A stretch of DNA of 64,000 nucleotides from Yanghanlia sp047501535 (lineage in GTDB: Bacteria; Pseudomonadota; Gammaproteobacteria; Burkholderiales; Burkholderiaceae_B). The DNA is taken from NCBI RefSeq assembly GCF_047501535.1, contig NZ_JAZDRJ010000003.1, positions 217,962-281,961 on the forward strand. The letters run 5' to 3'. The position numbers were made by a program, and so were the translations under genes. The first letter of the stretch is position 1. The number at the start of each line of letters is the position of its first letter. A model generated the notes under the pieces. The model made no database searches, was not told where the DNA came from, and saw only the letters and a program-made list of their open reading frames with translations. Shown piece by piece: positions 1-8,322 of the stretch.

Positions 1-14
1 TACTTTTCCTCCCC

Positions 15-671
15 ATGCCTGATATTGATTTTTCCGAGACGCTGGCGCTGATTCCCAAGGAAGACAAGCCCAACCTGTTGTTTGTGTTGTTGCATGGCGA
101 GTCCGCCGGGCCTGAGCAGCTTTACCCTTTGGTGGAAGCGCTTAAGAAAGCGTTTCCCCTGGCGTTGATCATTCTGCCGCCTGCGGAGGATGAATCGCGT
201 CTGGACGAACTGGCTGCATTCGTGCGTAAAGTTCAAGGGCATTACAAAGTGTCAGGCGAACAGACTGCGCTGGCGGGGTTTTCACAAGGGGCGCGCATGG
301 CACTGGAAACCAGCCGTCTGCACGCCGACCTTGCCGGGCGGGTGCTGGCTTTTTCAGGGCTGTATCAAGAAACACCGAGCGCGCTGCCCGAAACCACCAT
401 GATTCACTTCTTTCATGGGGCTGACGACCTTCTTCTGCCTTTGCGAGAAGTCGAAACCTTGTTGCAACACTTGGGGGAAATCCAGGCTGATGTCACCGTA
501 GATGTGGCTTCGCAAGTTGGGCACGAACTGCATCCGGCCTTGATTGAACAGGCCGTTATCCGCTTACAAACCTGCGTGCCATTGCGTAGCTGGAAAGAAG
601 CCTATGGCCAACTGGTTGAAAGCCCCCGCGAGGAAGAGGGCGGTGGCTCAGAGCCGCCCACACTGCATTAA
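15..671 (+). CDS. Alpha/beta-hydrolase, carboxylesterase of YpfH type
   Basis: A 218-residue protein with the fold signature of the small carboxylesterase/phospholipase family (YpfH-like), cytoplasmic with no signal peptide. Seen: HG of the oxyanion region near residue 27-28, nucleophile elbow GFSQG with Ser90, an acidic residue in HGADD (Asp137/138) and His170 in VGHELHP, which together make the Ser-Asp-His triad in the usual order. Family members hydrolyse short acyl esters; the natural substrate is not evident. The ATG at 15 is close to the window edge, so an upstream partner cannot be judged. It ends 6 bp before the convergent NRDE gene. Confidence 0.8.
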   Translation: MPDIDFSETLALIPKEDKPNLLFVLLHGESAGPEQLYPLVEALKKAFPLALIILPPAEDESRLDELAAFVRKVQGHYKVSGEQTALAGFSQGARMALETSRLHADLAGRVLAFSGLYQETPSALPETTMIHFFHGADDLLLPLREVETLLQHLGEIQADVTVDVASQVGHELHPALIEQAVIRLQTCVPLRSWKEAYGQLVESPREEEGGGSEPPTLH

Positions 672-677
672 ACGTTA

Positions 678-1454
678 TTACGCTGGCAGGACTGGCCAGT
701 CGTGACGCTCCACCGGCGTGCCGGTGGTGTCGTAAGTGGTTTCGCTGAAGATGCCTTTGCCATCGGCGTCCAGGGCAATGATGGTGGAGCACCGCGTGCC
801 GTAGGCTGGGCTGACAATGAAAATACTGCTCAACAGCCTTTCCATCTCCAGAGAAAGGCCGGTGCTGGGTAGCGCGTGGTCTTCAGGCTGCACGCCGTCG
901 CGCAGCGTTTCGTAAATAGGTTCCAGCTCAAGTTCTCTGCCCGCCGGTGTCAGCGCATCGAGACGGCTGCGCAGGCGTTCCACTTTTGGCCACGGAGTGT
1001 CCAGCGCATGATTCGATAAAGCATAACGGCCCGCTGCCAAAGCGACGGGCCCCGTGCTGGCGGCATGGTTCCCCACATACCAGGCATGCGCGCCCTGGCC
1101 CACAATCAGATTGAATCCGTTGTAGTGGTTCGCCCTTGAATGTATATATTTTGTATATTCTTCTGGGGAGGCGTCGTTCTGCAGAAAATGGCTGACCAAA
1201 TGCCCCCGGCTTTCCAAGCCGTCGCGTTGTGCGCCGGGGTCGCGGAAGTTAGTCAGCAACGCCCAACGCTGCTGACTGCGGCTTAACCCCAACCAGGTGC
1301 CACCGGCAGTGAGATCGCGCCCGGCAATCACCTCGGGGGCTTCCGGCCAAGGGCGTGCAGTCAGAGCCGCTCTTTCATGAAACTCGTCGCGATTCGCGGC
1401 GATGAAAACTGGCCAGTGGGGGTGCGCCCCAAGGCTGAGATAAGCAATACACAT
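678..1454 (-). CDS. NRDE family (TANGO2-like) protein
   Basis: 258 residues. The family name motif N-R-D-E is seen near residue 20 (AANRDEF), preceded by a start giving Met-Cys-Ile-Ala, with the conserved Cys2 expected of the family. The start at 1454 was chosen because the Cys2 then sits directly after Met; the frame is open further upstream but that part only overlaps pbpG. The biochemical role of bacterial NRDE proteins is unsettled (the eukaryotic relative TANGO2 is linked to heme or lipid handling). It follows pbpG by 7 bp on the same strand, so the two are probably cotranscribed. Confidence 0.8.
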   Translation of the reverse strand: MCIAYLSLGAHPHWPVFIAANRDEFHERAALTARPWPEAPEVIAGRDLTAGGTWLGLSRSQQRWALLTNFRDPGAQRDGLESRGHLVSHFLQNDASPEEYTKYIHSRANHYNGFNLIVGQGAHAWYVGNHAASTGPVALAAGRYALSNHALDTPWPKVERLRSRLDALTPAGRELELEPIYETLRDGVQPEDHALPSTGLSLEMERLLSSIFIVSPAYGTRCSTIIALDADGKGIFSETTYDTTGTPVERHDWPVLPA

Positions 1455-1461
1455 AAAAAAA

Positions 1462-2352
1462 TCAGGAACCGCTTGAGGCCATAGCCAGCGTGCGGTTGCT
1501 TGCTTTAACCAGTTGGCGCAAACGGTTGGCGTCGCCCACGCGGGCAGAGCGTGCATCCGCGTTGAGCAGCACAATCGCCAAGTCGCGGTTGTCGATGCGG
1601 GTCAGCATCACCAGGCACTGGCCAGCTTCGTTGATAAAGCCGGTTTTAGATACCCGGATATCCCAATCGTCGCGCTTCACCAAACGGTTTGTGTTGTTGT
1701 AAGTCAGTTGCCGACCCCGGTTCAGCGTGAAGACCTCGGTGTCGTCGGTGGCATAGTGGCGAATCAGCGGGTGTTTATCGGTGGCGCGCAGCAGTTTCAC
1801 CAAGTCGTGAGAGGTGGCGACGTTATCGCTAGACAGGCCGGTGGGTTCCACAAACCGGGTGTGACGCATGCCCAAGGCGCGTGCTTTGTCGTTCATGGCG
1901 CGCACAAAGGCAGGCAAGCCGCCCGGGTAATGGCGCCCCAGCGCATTGGCAGCCCGGTTTTCAGAAGACATGAGCGACAAATGCAGCATTTCGCCGCGCG
2001 TCAGGCGGGTGCCCACCGCCAGGCGCGAACGCGAATAACGCATGCGGTCCACATCGGCATCGGCAATGGTCAGCACTTCGTCCATAGGCTGGCCTGATTC
2101 CAGCACCACTAGCGCTGTCATGAGCTTAGTGATTGATGCAATGGGGCGAAGCTCGTTGCTGTTTTTTTCGTAGATGCGGTTGCCATTTTCCAAGTCGTAC
2201 ACAAGAGCGACTTCTGCTCGCAAGGCAGCGTCCAAGGCATCTGAACCCGACTGGGCCTGAAGAAGGGGTGAGAAGGAAAACACGCCAACGGCACCCAAGC
2301 ACAGCGCTGAGCGGCGGATAAATCGCGAGAAAAGGGCGGGAATGGTGGGCAT
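1462..2352 (-). CDS. pbpG: D-alanyl-D-alanine endopeptidase, PBP7 type
   Basis: Periplasmic serine peptidase of the S11/PBP7 group that cleaves peptidoglycan cross-links. Seen, counting from the Met at 2352: a signal peptide ending near the AQS after residue 33, the S-x-x-K motif at Ser73/Lys76 (ASITKLMTA), S-E-N at 130-132 and K-T-G at 236-238, in the order and spacing of low-molecular-mass penicillin-binding proteins. Length about 296 residues fits PbpG rather than the longer DacA/DacC. An alternative Met nine codons upstream (2379) is possible. Upstream lies a gene-poor stretch that must hold its promoter. Confidence 0.85.
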   Translation of the reverse strand: MPTIPALFSRFIRRSALCLGAVGVFSFSPLLQAQSGSDALDAALRAEVALVYDLENGNRIYEKNSNELRPIASITKLMTALVVLESGQPMDEVLTIADADVDRMRYSRSRLAVGTRLTRGEMLHLSLMSSENRAANALGRHYPGGLPAFVRAMNDKARALGMRHTRFVEPTGLSSDNVATSHDLVKLLRATDKHPLIRHYATDDTEVFTLNRGRQLTYNNTNRLVKRDDWDIRVSKTGFINEAGQCLVMLTRIDNRDLAIVLLNADARSARVGDANRLRQLVKASNRTLAMASSGS

Positions 2353-2917
2353 GGCGGCATCGCGACAGCAGTAATTCAAGCGATATTATCAGAAAAAACA
2401 TGAAGAATTAATGGCTTACGCCAATTTCTTCAAATATTTTTTAAGTGGTGCTGCGATACCGCCCATTTTTCGGGTTCAGCAGCCGGGCACGCTAAGCTGA
2501 TAGCCGATGGTTACTGTGGTGACCTGTGTGCCGCATGGCCCGTAGGAATACAGCAGGTGAGAGGCGCTTTGATACTGGTGCGACACAGCGTGTCGCTTGT
2601 ATGTAGTCTGATGAGGGTGCTTGGGCCGCATTTTGCTCAAATATTCATTTGTTTTTATCTTTGAGTGACGTAACATCCAATGCGAACAATGTTTCTGAGT
2701 AGTGACGAGATGAAGGTCGGTTCCAACAGAGAAAAATCCGGGCTTCCTCGTTTTTTACTAATGTCCTTACTCGTAAAAATCGACTGCCATTGACTTCGGA
2801 AACCCTCACTGAGGCGTGGCGGCGATAGCATACCAACGCCAGCATACTGTCTATTCCCGTATTGACGCCTATGAGTTTTTGTGCCCCAATATAGGGGAAC
2901 AAATTAGGAGGTTTACT
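2353..2917. other. Intergenic stretch without a supported gene
   Basis: 565 bp between pbpG and the toxin-antitoxin pair. Open frames here are short or lie antisense to the antitoxin gene and have no recognisable product. A small perfect inverted repeat, GCGACAC/GTGTCGC, lies at 2580-2596 with a 3-nt loop. The stretch must contain the pbpG promoter and that of the antitoxin operon, but I could not place convincing -35/-10 pairs. Confidence 0.6.
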
Positions 2918-3250
2918 ATGCAGACATTCACTATACGTGAATTGCGCGAACGCTCCGGTGATCTGAGCCGTGAAGCCGAGGAAGGCCGCTTGTCGCTTGT
3001 CACCCGCCATGGTCAGCCGCTGTTTGTGAGTGTGCCATTTACCGATGAGTTGCTCCGGGCGGGCGTGCATACCGCGCTGGCTGTCAGCTTGTTCAAGGCC
3101 GGGGAGATGACCTCGGCCCGCGCAGCTAAACTTGCCCGGATGAGCCTGCCACAGTTCTTGGAACATCTGAGTGACCAGGGTATTCCTGTGGTGGATTACA
3201 ACCCCACGGAACTGGAACAGGAACTCAGCTCCTTTGATACTGGGAAATGA
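2918..3250 (+). CDS. Type II antitoxin, Phd-like N-terminus joined to a UPF0175-like C-terminus
   Basis: 110 residues, start fixed by an AGGAGG ribosome site 6 bp before the ATG. Residues 1-45 resemble the DNA-binding Phd/YefM fold (TIRELRERSGDL, then a TRHGQPLFVSVPF strand pair). Residues 50-110 resemble the UPF0175 family (LFKAGEMTSARAAKLA, then QFLEHLSDQGIPVVDYN and an acidic tail). It overlaps the downstream PIN gene by four bases (ATGA), the usual antitoxin-first arrangement. The inferred role is repression of its own promoter and neutralisation of the PIN toxin. UPF0175 proteins are commonly paired with DUF3368/PIN toxins, as here. Confidence 0.8.
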   Translation: MQTFTIRELRERSGDLSREAEEGRLSLVTRHGQPLFVSVPFTDELLRAGVHTALAVSLFKAGEMTSARAAKLARMSLPQFLEHLSDQGIPVVDYNPTELEQELSSFDTGK

Positions 3251-3747
3251 TGCGGCCCGTTGTTGTATCGGACGCGGGTCCGTTGATCGCGCTGGCGGGC
3301 TGTGGGCAACTGGAATTGTTGGTTGCCGTATTCGGTGACATTCACATTCCGCAAGCGGTGCTCGATGAAACGACTGCAGACCAGTCTCGTCGTGGCGCAG
3401 CCGATATCGCTGCTTTCGGGCGACGACACGCCACCGTTCACGCCAATCGCAGTGATGCCATCTACAAAGCTGCGGTCAGTCATCTTGATGAGGGTGAGGC
3501 GCAGGCATTGAGCCTGGCTCATGCGCTCGGGTGTGGACTGTTGATGGATGAACGACGTGGGCGGCAAGAGGCACAACGCCAGGGGCTACCGCTATTTGGC
3601 GTGCTCGGTGTCTTGTTGCAGGCAAAGCGTTTGGGAAAAGTTTCGGCCGTCGCGCCGTTGCTGGCTAAGATGCAGCAGAATGGTTATCGCATCAGCACTG
3701 ATCTGATTTCTGCTGTGCTGGCTATAGCGGGCGAGAGCAGGACTTGA
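3247..3747 (+). CDS. PIN-domain ribonuclease toxin, DUF3368 type
   Basis: 166 residues. The PIN fold metal-binding acids can be seen: Asp9 in VVSDAGPLIAL, Glu41 after IPQAVLDE, Asp81/Glu84 in HLDEGEAQAL and Asp101 in GLLMDERRGR. The C-terminal part (FGVLGVLLQAKRLG) is typical of DUF3368. Such proteins are Mg-dependent RNases held inactive by the cognate antitoxin encoded immediately upstream with a 4-bp overlap. No truncation is seen, so the module looks intact. It lies next to an integrase remnant, which suggests arrival on a mobile island. Confidence 0.8.
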   Translation: MMRPVVVSDAGPLIALAGCGQLELLVAVFGDIHIPQAVLDETTADQSRRGAADIAAFGRRHATVHANRSDAIYKAAVSHLDEGEAQALSLAHALGCGLLMDERRGRQEAQRQGLPLFGVLGVLLQAKRLGKVSAVAPLLAKMQQNGYRISTDLISAVLAIAGESRT

Positions 3748-3754
3748 GGCTCCC

Positions 3755-3853
3755 TTAATCAAAGTGCTCGCGAATCACGGACTCTAGCCGCCGGTACTCC
3801 TTGTTGATCAAATCTGACAGCACCGTAATGCTCCGTAGATTGCTAGAAACTTC
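3755..3853 (-). pseudogene. Possible C-terminal fragment of an unknown gene
   Basis: A short open stretch reads into a TAA at 3755 with a coding-like, charged sequence (LSDLINKEYRRLESVIREH). It has an upstream in-frame stop at 3854-3856 and no start of its own. A coding-like stretch in another frame, running through PGIPVLKSFYPINDSEK, lies just upstream, so this may be the frameshifted 3' end of a gene deleted together with the integrase C-terminus. I cannot name the family. Confidence 0.25.
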
Positions 3854-3859
3854 TCAGAA

Positions 3860-4780
3860 TCATTTATGGGGTAGAAAGACTTCAGAACAGGGATGCCGGG
3901 GCGACCTTCTGATAGTTCTTGGCGGTGGGAGGTCATCAAAGTCGGGCAGGGGAATGTCAATGGCAACACGGGACTTGCTGCGCTCTTGCGGTAAGTACCA
4001 GACCTTTTCTTCCAGATCGAATTCGCTCCACCGCGCTTCGGTCAGCTCGCCTTTCCTGACTCCTAGCAAGACCAAAAGCGCACAAGCCAAGTAGTTGTCT
4101 CGGGTGAAGCCATCGGATTCTTCCCTGAATTTTTTGAAGATGAAGGCAAGCTCGTCGGTTGTGAGGGCTCTATGCCTGCTTTTTTCTATGCCGCCAGCAT
4201 CATTCACCGAGAAAGCGAAAGCAGGGTTGTAAGAGATGATATCCAGCTTGATGCCATGGTTAAACAGCTGCTTGCAGTACATCAAAGCATCGTTGGCAAC
4301 CGCTGGCCTATTGCTGTCTGCAATGTTCCGCAAGACCTGCCTGATGTCGCGCCCGGTAACCGCCGCCCGCTTCATTTGCCCAATCACGGGGGCGATTTCT
4401 TTGGTGTAAACGCGCAAGGGAATGTGGTGGTGTTTCAGGCGTTTGACATTGCCTTCATGCCAGTCGTTGAAACGGTCATGCACGCAGGCGATTGAGCTGT
4501 TCTCGGCTCTTCTCTTGGCAACAAGGGGGTCCAGACCTTCGCGCAGCTGCTTCATCTGCAAAGCAGCTTTGATGCGAGCGTCTGCGAGCGATAGGTCCTC
4601 TACCTTGCCCAGAGTCATTTCTTTGCGCTTGGTATTGGATGTGTAACGCAACATCCAATGCGCACGACCTCTTTTAGGTACGACGAGGTAAAGGCCGTTG
4701 CCATCGGCGAAGCGTCCAGGCTCCCCCCGGATTTTTGCACTGACGGCCTTACTTGTAAGTTCTGCCGTAACGGACTCCAA
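3860..4780 (-). pseudogene. Truncated tyrosine recombinase (P4-type integrase)
   Basis: 306 residues from a TTG start; no ATG occurs between the upstream stop and this codon. Seen: an N-terminal DUF4102-like arm-binding domain (residues 10-90, GRFADGNGLYLVV and LGKVEDLSLADAR), a core-binding domain (100-195) and the start of the catalytic domain with the first Arg at 242 (LLGVRKGELTEARW). After about residue 280 the sequence departs from the family, becomes Pro/Arg-rich and stops. The H-x-x-R box and nucleophilic Tyr, expected about 100 residues later, are missing. It is therefore a broken integrase, probably inactive, left by an island that also carried the adjacent toxin-antitoxin pair. Confidence 0.8.
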
Positions 4781-4850
4781 ATGTACCCACCACCAGCCTT
4801 GGCGAGATTAGCGATGTACCCACCGAGTTTTTGTTGATCGTGGTGGGTAT
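4781..4850. repeat. Direct and inverted TACCCACC repeats beside the integrase
   Basis: ATGTACCCACC occurs at 4781-4791 and again at 4814-4824, and GGTGGGTAT, the inverted form of the same core, at 4842-4850. They lie immediately upstream of the integrase start and before the 3' end of yicC, where an att core or integrase arm sites would be expected. No second att copy was found on the other side of the patch and no tRNA gene is present. Confidence 0.5.
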
Positions 4851-4931
4851 CAGTTGAGTTGCATGGAGTTCGTTTCTTCTAGAACTATTGATTTTAATGA
4901 GGAAATTTACTTCAGTTGGCCTCGATAAACA

Positions 4932-5864
4932 TCACTCAATATTCTGCGCCTGCTCCCGCATCTGCTCAATCAGCAACTTCAGATCAATAGCTGCGCGAGT
5001 CATGCTTAGGGCGCCTGCTTTGGAGCCCAGGGTGTTGGCTTCGCGGTTCATTTCCTGGAAGAGGAAGTCGAGTCGTTTGCCTGCGCCGCCGGCTTTGCGG
5101 GTCGGGGCGGGGGAGGTTTTTGCGGCGGCGGTGCCGCTCAGGATATGCCCAAGCTCTTCAATGTGGGAACGCAGGCGGGCGAGTTCTTCGGCGACGTCGA
5201 TGCGCAGTGAAAACAGCGAGGTTTCTTGGGCAATGCGGGCCGATAGTTCTTCGCCTGTAATGAGGGCGAAGCCGTCGGGGTTGGCGTGCAGCAGGGCGTC
5301 TCTTAGGCGTTGCGCCAGCTTTTGCTGGTGCTCTTCCAGTATGACGGGCAGGGAGGCTTCGACTTCGTCGGTGATGCGGGTCATGCTTTCCGCGCACTCT
5401 TGCATGATGTCGGCGAGGCGGCGGCCTTCACGTTGGCGCGCTGCTTGAAGGTCGGCAAGCGCTCGGGTGCCGGCATCCAGGGCCATGGCGGTCCAGGCTT
5501 CGGCATCCAGGGTTTCGGTGCCGTTGGAAGCCGCCAGCAGTTCGCTCAGGCGCGGCGCCGGGACATCGGGAATGATCTTCCGGGTGGCGGCCAGCAGGTC
5601 GGCCAGGCGCTGCAGCGAGGCGGTGTCCAGCGAGGCTGCATCTGCCGTCAGGGCGCGCGCATAGTTGGCGCGGATTTCCACTTTTCCACGAGAAATTTCC
5701 CGTGAGAGCAGGTCGCGCAATGGGGCTTCCACCATGCGCAGGTCTTCGGGAAGGCGGAAGTTCAAATCAAGAAAGCGGCTGTTAACGCTTCGAATTTCAA
5801 TGGTAAGTGTGCCGTGCTCGGTTTCGGCTTTGGCCGTTCCGAAAGCGGTCATGCTGCGTATCAT
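4932..5864 (-). CDS. yicC: YicC family endoribonuclease
   Basis: 310 residues starting MIRSMTAFG, the highly conserved YicC N-terminus; this fixes the start at 5864, although the frame is open 29 codons further upstream. Other family marks are EIRSVNSRFLDLNFRLPE near residue 30 and the C-terminal half ending KRLDFLFQEMNREANTLGSKA, typical of the YicC/YloC family. E. coli YicC is an RNase involved in RNA turnover and assisted by PNPase. It is divergent from rph, another RNA-processing gene, with about 105 bp between the starts. The integrase remnant sits behind its 3' end. Confidence 0.9.
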   Translation of the reverse strand: MIRSMTAFGTAKAETEHGTLTIEIRSVNSRFLDLNFRLPEDLRMVEAPLRDLLSREISRGKVEIRANYARALTADAASLDTASLQRLADLLAATRKIIPDVPAPRLSELLAASNGTETLDAEAWTAMALDAGTRALADLQAARQREGRRLADIMQECAESMTRITDEVEASLPVILEEHQQKLAQRLRDALLHANPDGFALITGEELSARIAQETSLFSLRIDVAEELARLRSHIEELGHILSGTAAAKTSPAPTRKAGGAGKRLDFLFQEMNREANTLGSKAGALSMTRAAIDLKLLIEQMREQAQNIE

Positions 5865-5883
5865 GCTGTGGTGTCCTGAAGAG

Positions 5884-5900
5884 GGCCGGAGCCTCCGGCC
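5884..5900. other. GC-rich palindrome in the yicC/rph divergent region
   Basis: GGCCGGAG, one base, then CTCCGGCC: a perfect 8-bp inverted repeat about 20 bp upstream of the yicC start and 70 bp before rph. It could be a leader hairpin in the yicC transcript or an operator; nothing further is visible. Confidence 0.45.
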
Positions 5901-5969
5901 GCGGGAATACGACATTGTACGAGCCGTCGTGAGAGAATGCTTCCATCCCAATGTTTTTCAGGAGACTTT

Positions 5970-6728
5970 GTGTCCACATCTGTTTCGCAATCTTCGCAAG
6001 CTGCTGTCGTCCGTGAATCTGGCCGGGCGGTGGCGCAGCTCAGGCCAGTCAGTATTCAGACTGGTTTTACTCCTTACGCTGAAGGGTCGGTGCTGATTTC
6101 CATGGGCGGCACTCGGGTTCTGTGCAATGCCAGTGTGCTCGAAAAAGTGCCGCCTTTTCTGAAAGGGCAGGGCAAGGGCTGGGTGACTGCTGAATACGGT
6201 ATGTTGCCGCGCTCCACACATACGCGTTCCGACCGTGAAGCCGCGCGTGGCAAGCAGAGTGGCCGAACCCAAGAGATTCAGCGCCTGATTGGCCGCAGCC
6301 TGCGGGCCGTGTTTGATCTTGAAGCGTTGGGTGAGCGCACCTTGCACCTGGACTGCGACGTGATTCAGGCTGATGGTGGCACGCGTTGCGCGAGCATCAC
6401 TGGGGCCTGGGTGGCAGCCGCATTGGCGGTGCGGCACCTGGAGAAAGCGGGTGCGCTGCCCGGTAAGCCGCTGCTGGATCACGTGGCGGCTGTTTCGGTG
6501 GGGTTGGTGGGAAATGCCTGCTTGCTCGACTTGGACTATGTCGAGGATTCTGGTTGCGACGCTGATGTAAACATCGTTATGACGGGGGCAGGCAGCTTGG
6601 TGGAAGTCCAGGGTACGGCAGAAGGCCAGACCTTTGATCGAACGACGCTCAACAGTCTGCTGGATCTCGCAGAAACCGGCATTGCCGCGTTGATTGCCGA
6701 GCAAAAGCGGGCGTTGGAAGCCGCTTGA
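5970..6728 (+). CDS. rph: Ribonuclease PH
   Basis: Phosphorolytic 3'-5' exoribonuclease that trims tRNA 3' ends. The RNase PH core is intact: GFTPYAEGSVLISMGGTRVL, then the conserved basic segment STHTRSDREAARGKQSGRT, the DCDVIQADGGTR stretch and the C-terminal VEVQGTAEGQTFDR motif. I prefer the GTG at 5970, preceded by CAGGAGA, which gives 252 residues; the ATG at 5937 would add 11 atypical residues. In this lineage it is usually followed directly by rdgB and hemW; here an MmgE/PrpD and LysR pair lies in between. Confidence 0.92.
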   Translation: MSTSVSQSSQAAVVRESGRAVAQLRPVSIQTGFTPYAEGSVLISMGGTRVLCNASVLEKVPPFLKGQGKGWVTAEYGMLPRSTHTRSDREAARGKQSGRTQEIQRLIGRSLRAVFDLEALGERTLHLDCDVIQADGGTRCASITGAWVAAALAVRHLEKAGALPGKPLLDHVAAVSVGLVGNACLLDLDYVEDSGCDADVNIVMTGAGSLVEVQGTAEGQTFDRTTLNSLLDLAETGIAALIAEQKRALEAA

Positions 6729-6752
6729 GGGCAGGCTCTGATTAGAAAAAAA

Positions 6753-6811
6753 CCCATCAGCCGCAAGATGCGAGCTGATGGGCGGTCAGGAAGGCAAATT
6801 TTTGTTTTTTT
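6753..6811. terminator. Intrinsic terminator between rph and the PrpD-like gene
   Basis: CCCATCAG pairs with CTGATGGG across 6753-6782. A run of A precedes the stem and T-rich sequence follows (to 6811), so it could stop transcription from both convergent genes. Confidence 0.7.
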
Positions 6812-6832
6812 AACGATCAGGCGGCGGTCCGA

Positions 6833-8200
6833 TCAGGCTGCAGTCACGAACGGGCCGACTTGTTCGCATTCAGCCAGGGCCCAGACTTTGTCGATCACCT
6901 TGCGAACGGTGGCTTTATCCGCGGCGTTGCGATAGGTGCCAAGGCGCAGCGCCTTGTCTTCGATTTCGGGGCGGCTTAGGGTGTTGCCTGGGTCGCCCTT
7001 GGGCTCATCCACTCGTGCTTCCAGGCGGCGGCCGTCGCGTGTGTGGACGGTGACTTTACCGATCCAGCGCAAGGGGTAGGCGCCATCGACTTCGGGGTCG
7101 AGTTCCATGGTGACGCGATCGCGGAAGTCAGCGACTTCGGCCACGCCGGGGGCGGCATCGAACTCCGCCAAACCGGCACGCCCGTGCAGAGCAATCATGG
7201 CCAGCACGGTGCCCATCGAGAATTTCGACTGGTGTACAGTTGTGGGGTTGACCACGGGGCCGAGTACGTCGATGGCACCCTGGTGCACATGGGTTTCAAC
7301 GCGCTCGATGTCCTCAGCCTTGAGGTTGTTTTCTTGCATGGCCTTCTGCAAGGCATCGGCAGCCGGGTGGGTGTGGCGGCAGGAGGCGTGGAACTTGAAG
7401 GAAGTTTCCAGTACAGTCCAGCGGCTGCCCAGCCCATCGGTAAGCTTGGCGGGGTCGGCATCGGTGGACATGCCTGCGGCCATGCCTTGTGAGCCTTCCA
7501 GAATGCGGCTGGCACCGGTAAAGCCGTCGCGTGCCAACCAAGCGGCCATCAGGCCGTTTACGGCGGCGCGGGCGGTGTGCAATTGCTTGGAGTCAGCGGC
7601 GTCTTTAAGGAATTCCCACAGCCCGGCGGATTGCGTGCCGGCGGAACCCAGGGCGTGCAGCATTTGCTCACTGTCCAGGCGCAACAGGTTGCCCACTGCC
7701 GCAGCGGATGCCAGGGCGCCTACAGTGCCGGTGGTGTGGAAGATTTTGTAGTGCGAACGACCCAGGAATTCGCCGATACGGATGCCGACTTCATAACCTG
7801 CCACACAGGCGGTTAGTAGTTCGGGGCCGGAACGGCCCAGCGCTTGGGCGACGGCGATGGCAGGTGGGAAAACCACTGCAGCGGGGTGGAACACGGAACC
7901 GTTGTGCACGTCGTCCTGTTCTACCATGTGGGCGGCGGCGGCGTTGACCATGGCGGCGAACACGGGCGATGTACTGCGGCCTGTGACCAGGTTTTCGCTG
8001 GGGCCGCTGGTGGGGCCCATAGCGTCGGCGTAATCGGCGATGGTGCGCACAGCGCGCGCGCTGGAGCCAGCCAGGATGGAGCCCAGGGTGTCCAGCATGA
8101 GGTCTTCGGTGCGCCGAAGTACGGCGTCTGGAATGGCATCGTAGCGCAGCGAAGCGGCAAAATCAGCCAGCACGGCACTGGGATGGTTTGGCGTGGTCAT
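6833..8200 (-). CDS. MmgE/PrpD family protein
   Basis: 455 residues from the Met at 8200 (MTTPNHPSAVLADFAASL). The MmgE/PrpD fold is recognisable from the LMLDTLGSILAGSS segment near residue 40, the VEQDDVHNGSVFHPAAVV motif (residues 90-115), the GYEVGIRIGEFLGRSHYKIFH region and the SCRHTHPAADAL segment around 290. Relatives include 2-methylcitrate dehydratase, cis-aconitate decarboxylase and other dicarboxylate lyases; no prpB or prpC lies nearby, so methylcitrate metabolism is not supported. The divergent LysR gene is the likely local regulator. Substrate unknown. Confidence 0.8.
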   Translation of the reverse strand: MTTPNHPSAVLADFAASLRYDAIPDAVLRRTEDLMLDTLGSILAGSSARAVRTIADYADAMGPTSGPSENLVTGRSTSPVFAAMVNAAAAHMVEQDDVHNGSVFHPAAVVFPPAIAVAQALGRSGPELLTACVAGYEVGIRIGEFLGRSHYKIFHTTGTVGALASAAAVGNLLRLDSEQMLHALGSAGTQSAGLWEFLKDAADSKQLHTARAAVNGLMAAWLARDGFTGASRILEGSQGMAAGMSTDADPAKLTDGLGSRWTVLETSFKFHASCRHTHPAADALQKAMQENNLKAEDIERVETHVHQGAIDVLGPVVNPTTVHQSKFSMGTVLAMIALHGRAGLAEFDAAPGVAEVADFRDRVTMELDPEVDGAYPLRWIGKVTVHTRDGRRLEARVDEPKGDPGNTLSRPEIEDKALRLGTYRNAADKATVRKVIDKVWALAECEQVGPFVTAA

Positions 8201-8322
8201 GATGCTATGGTCCGGTTCATTACAATAGGGGATTAGATTCTGAATACTTTGCCTGATGTACCGGGTTCTGCCAATTCTTGCTTTCGGAAGCGAGCCTTTG
8301 GGGTTTTCAAAGAGATTGTCCA

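Noticed and set aside
2645..3166. A 173-codon open frame on the minus strand
   Set aside because: Mostly antisense to the antitoxin gene, which has a strong ribosome site and recognisable domains.
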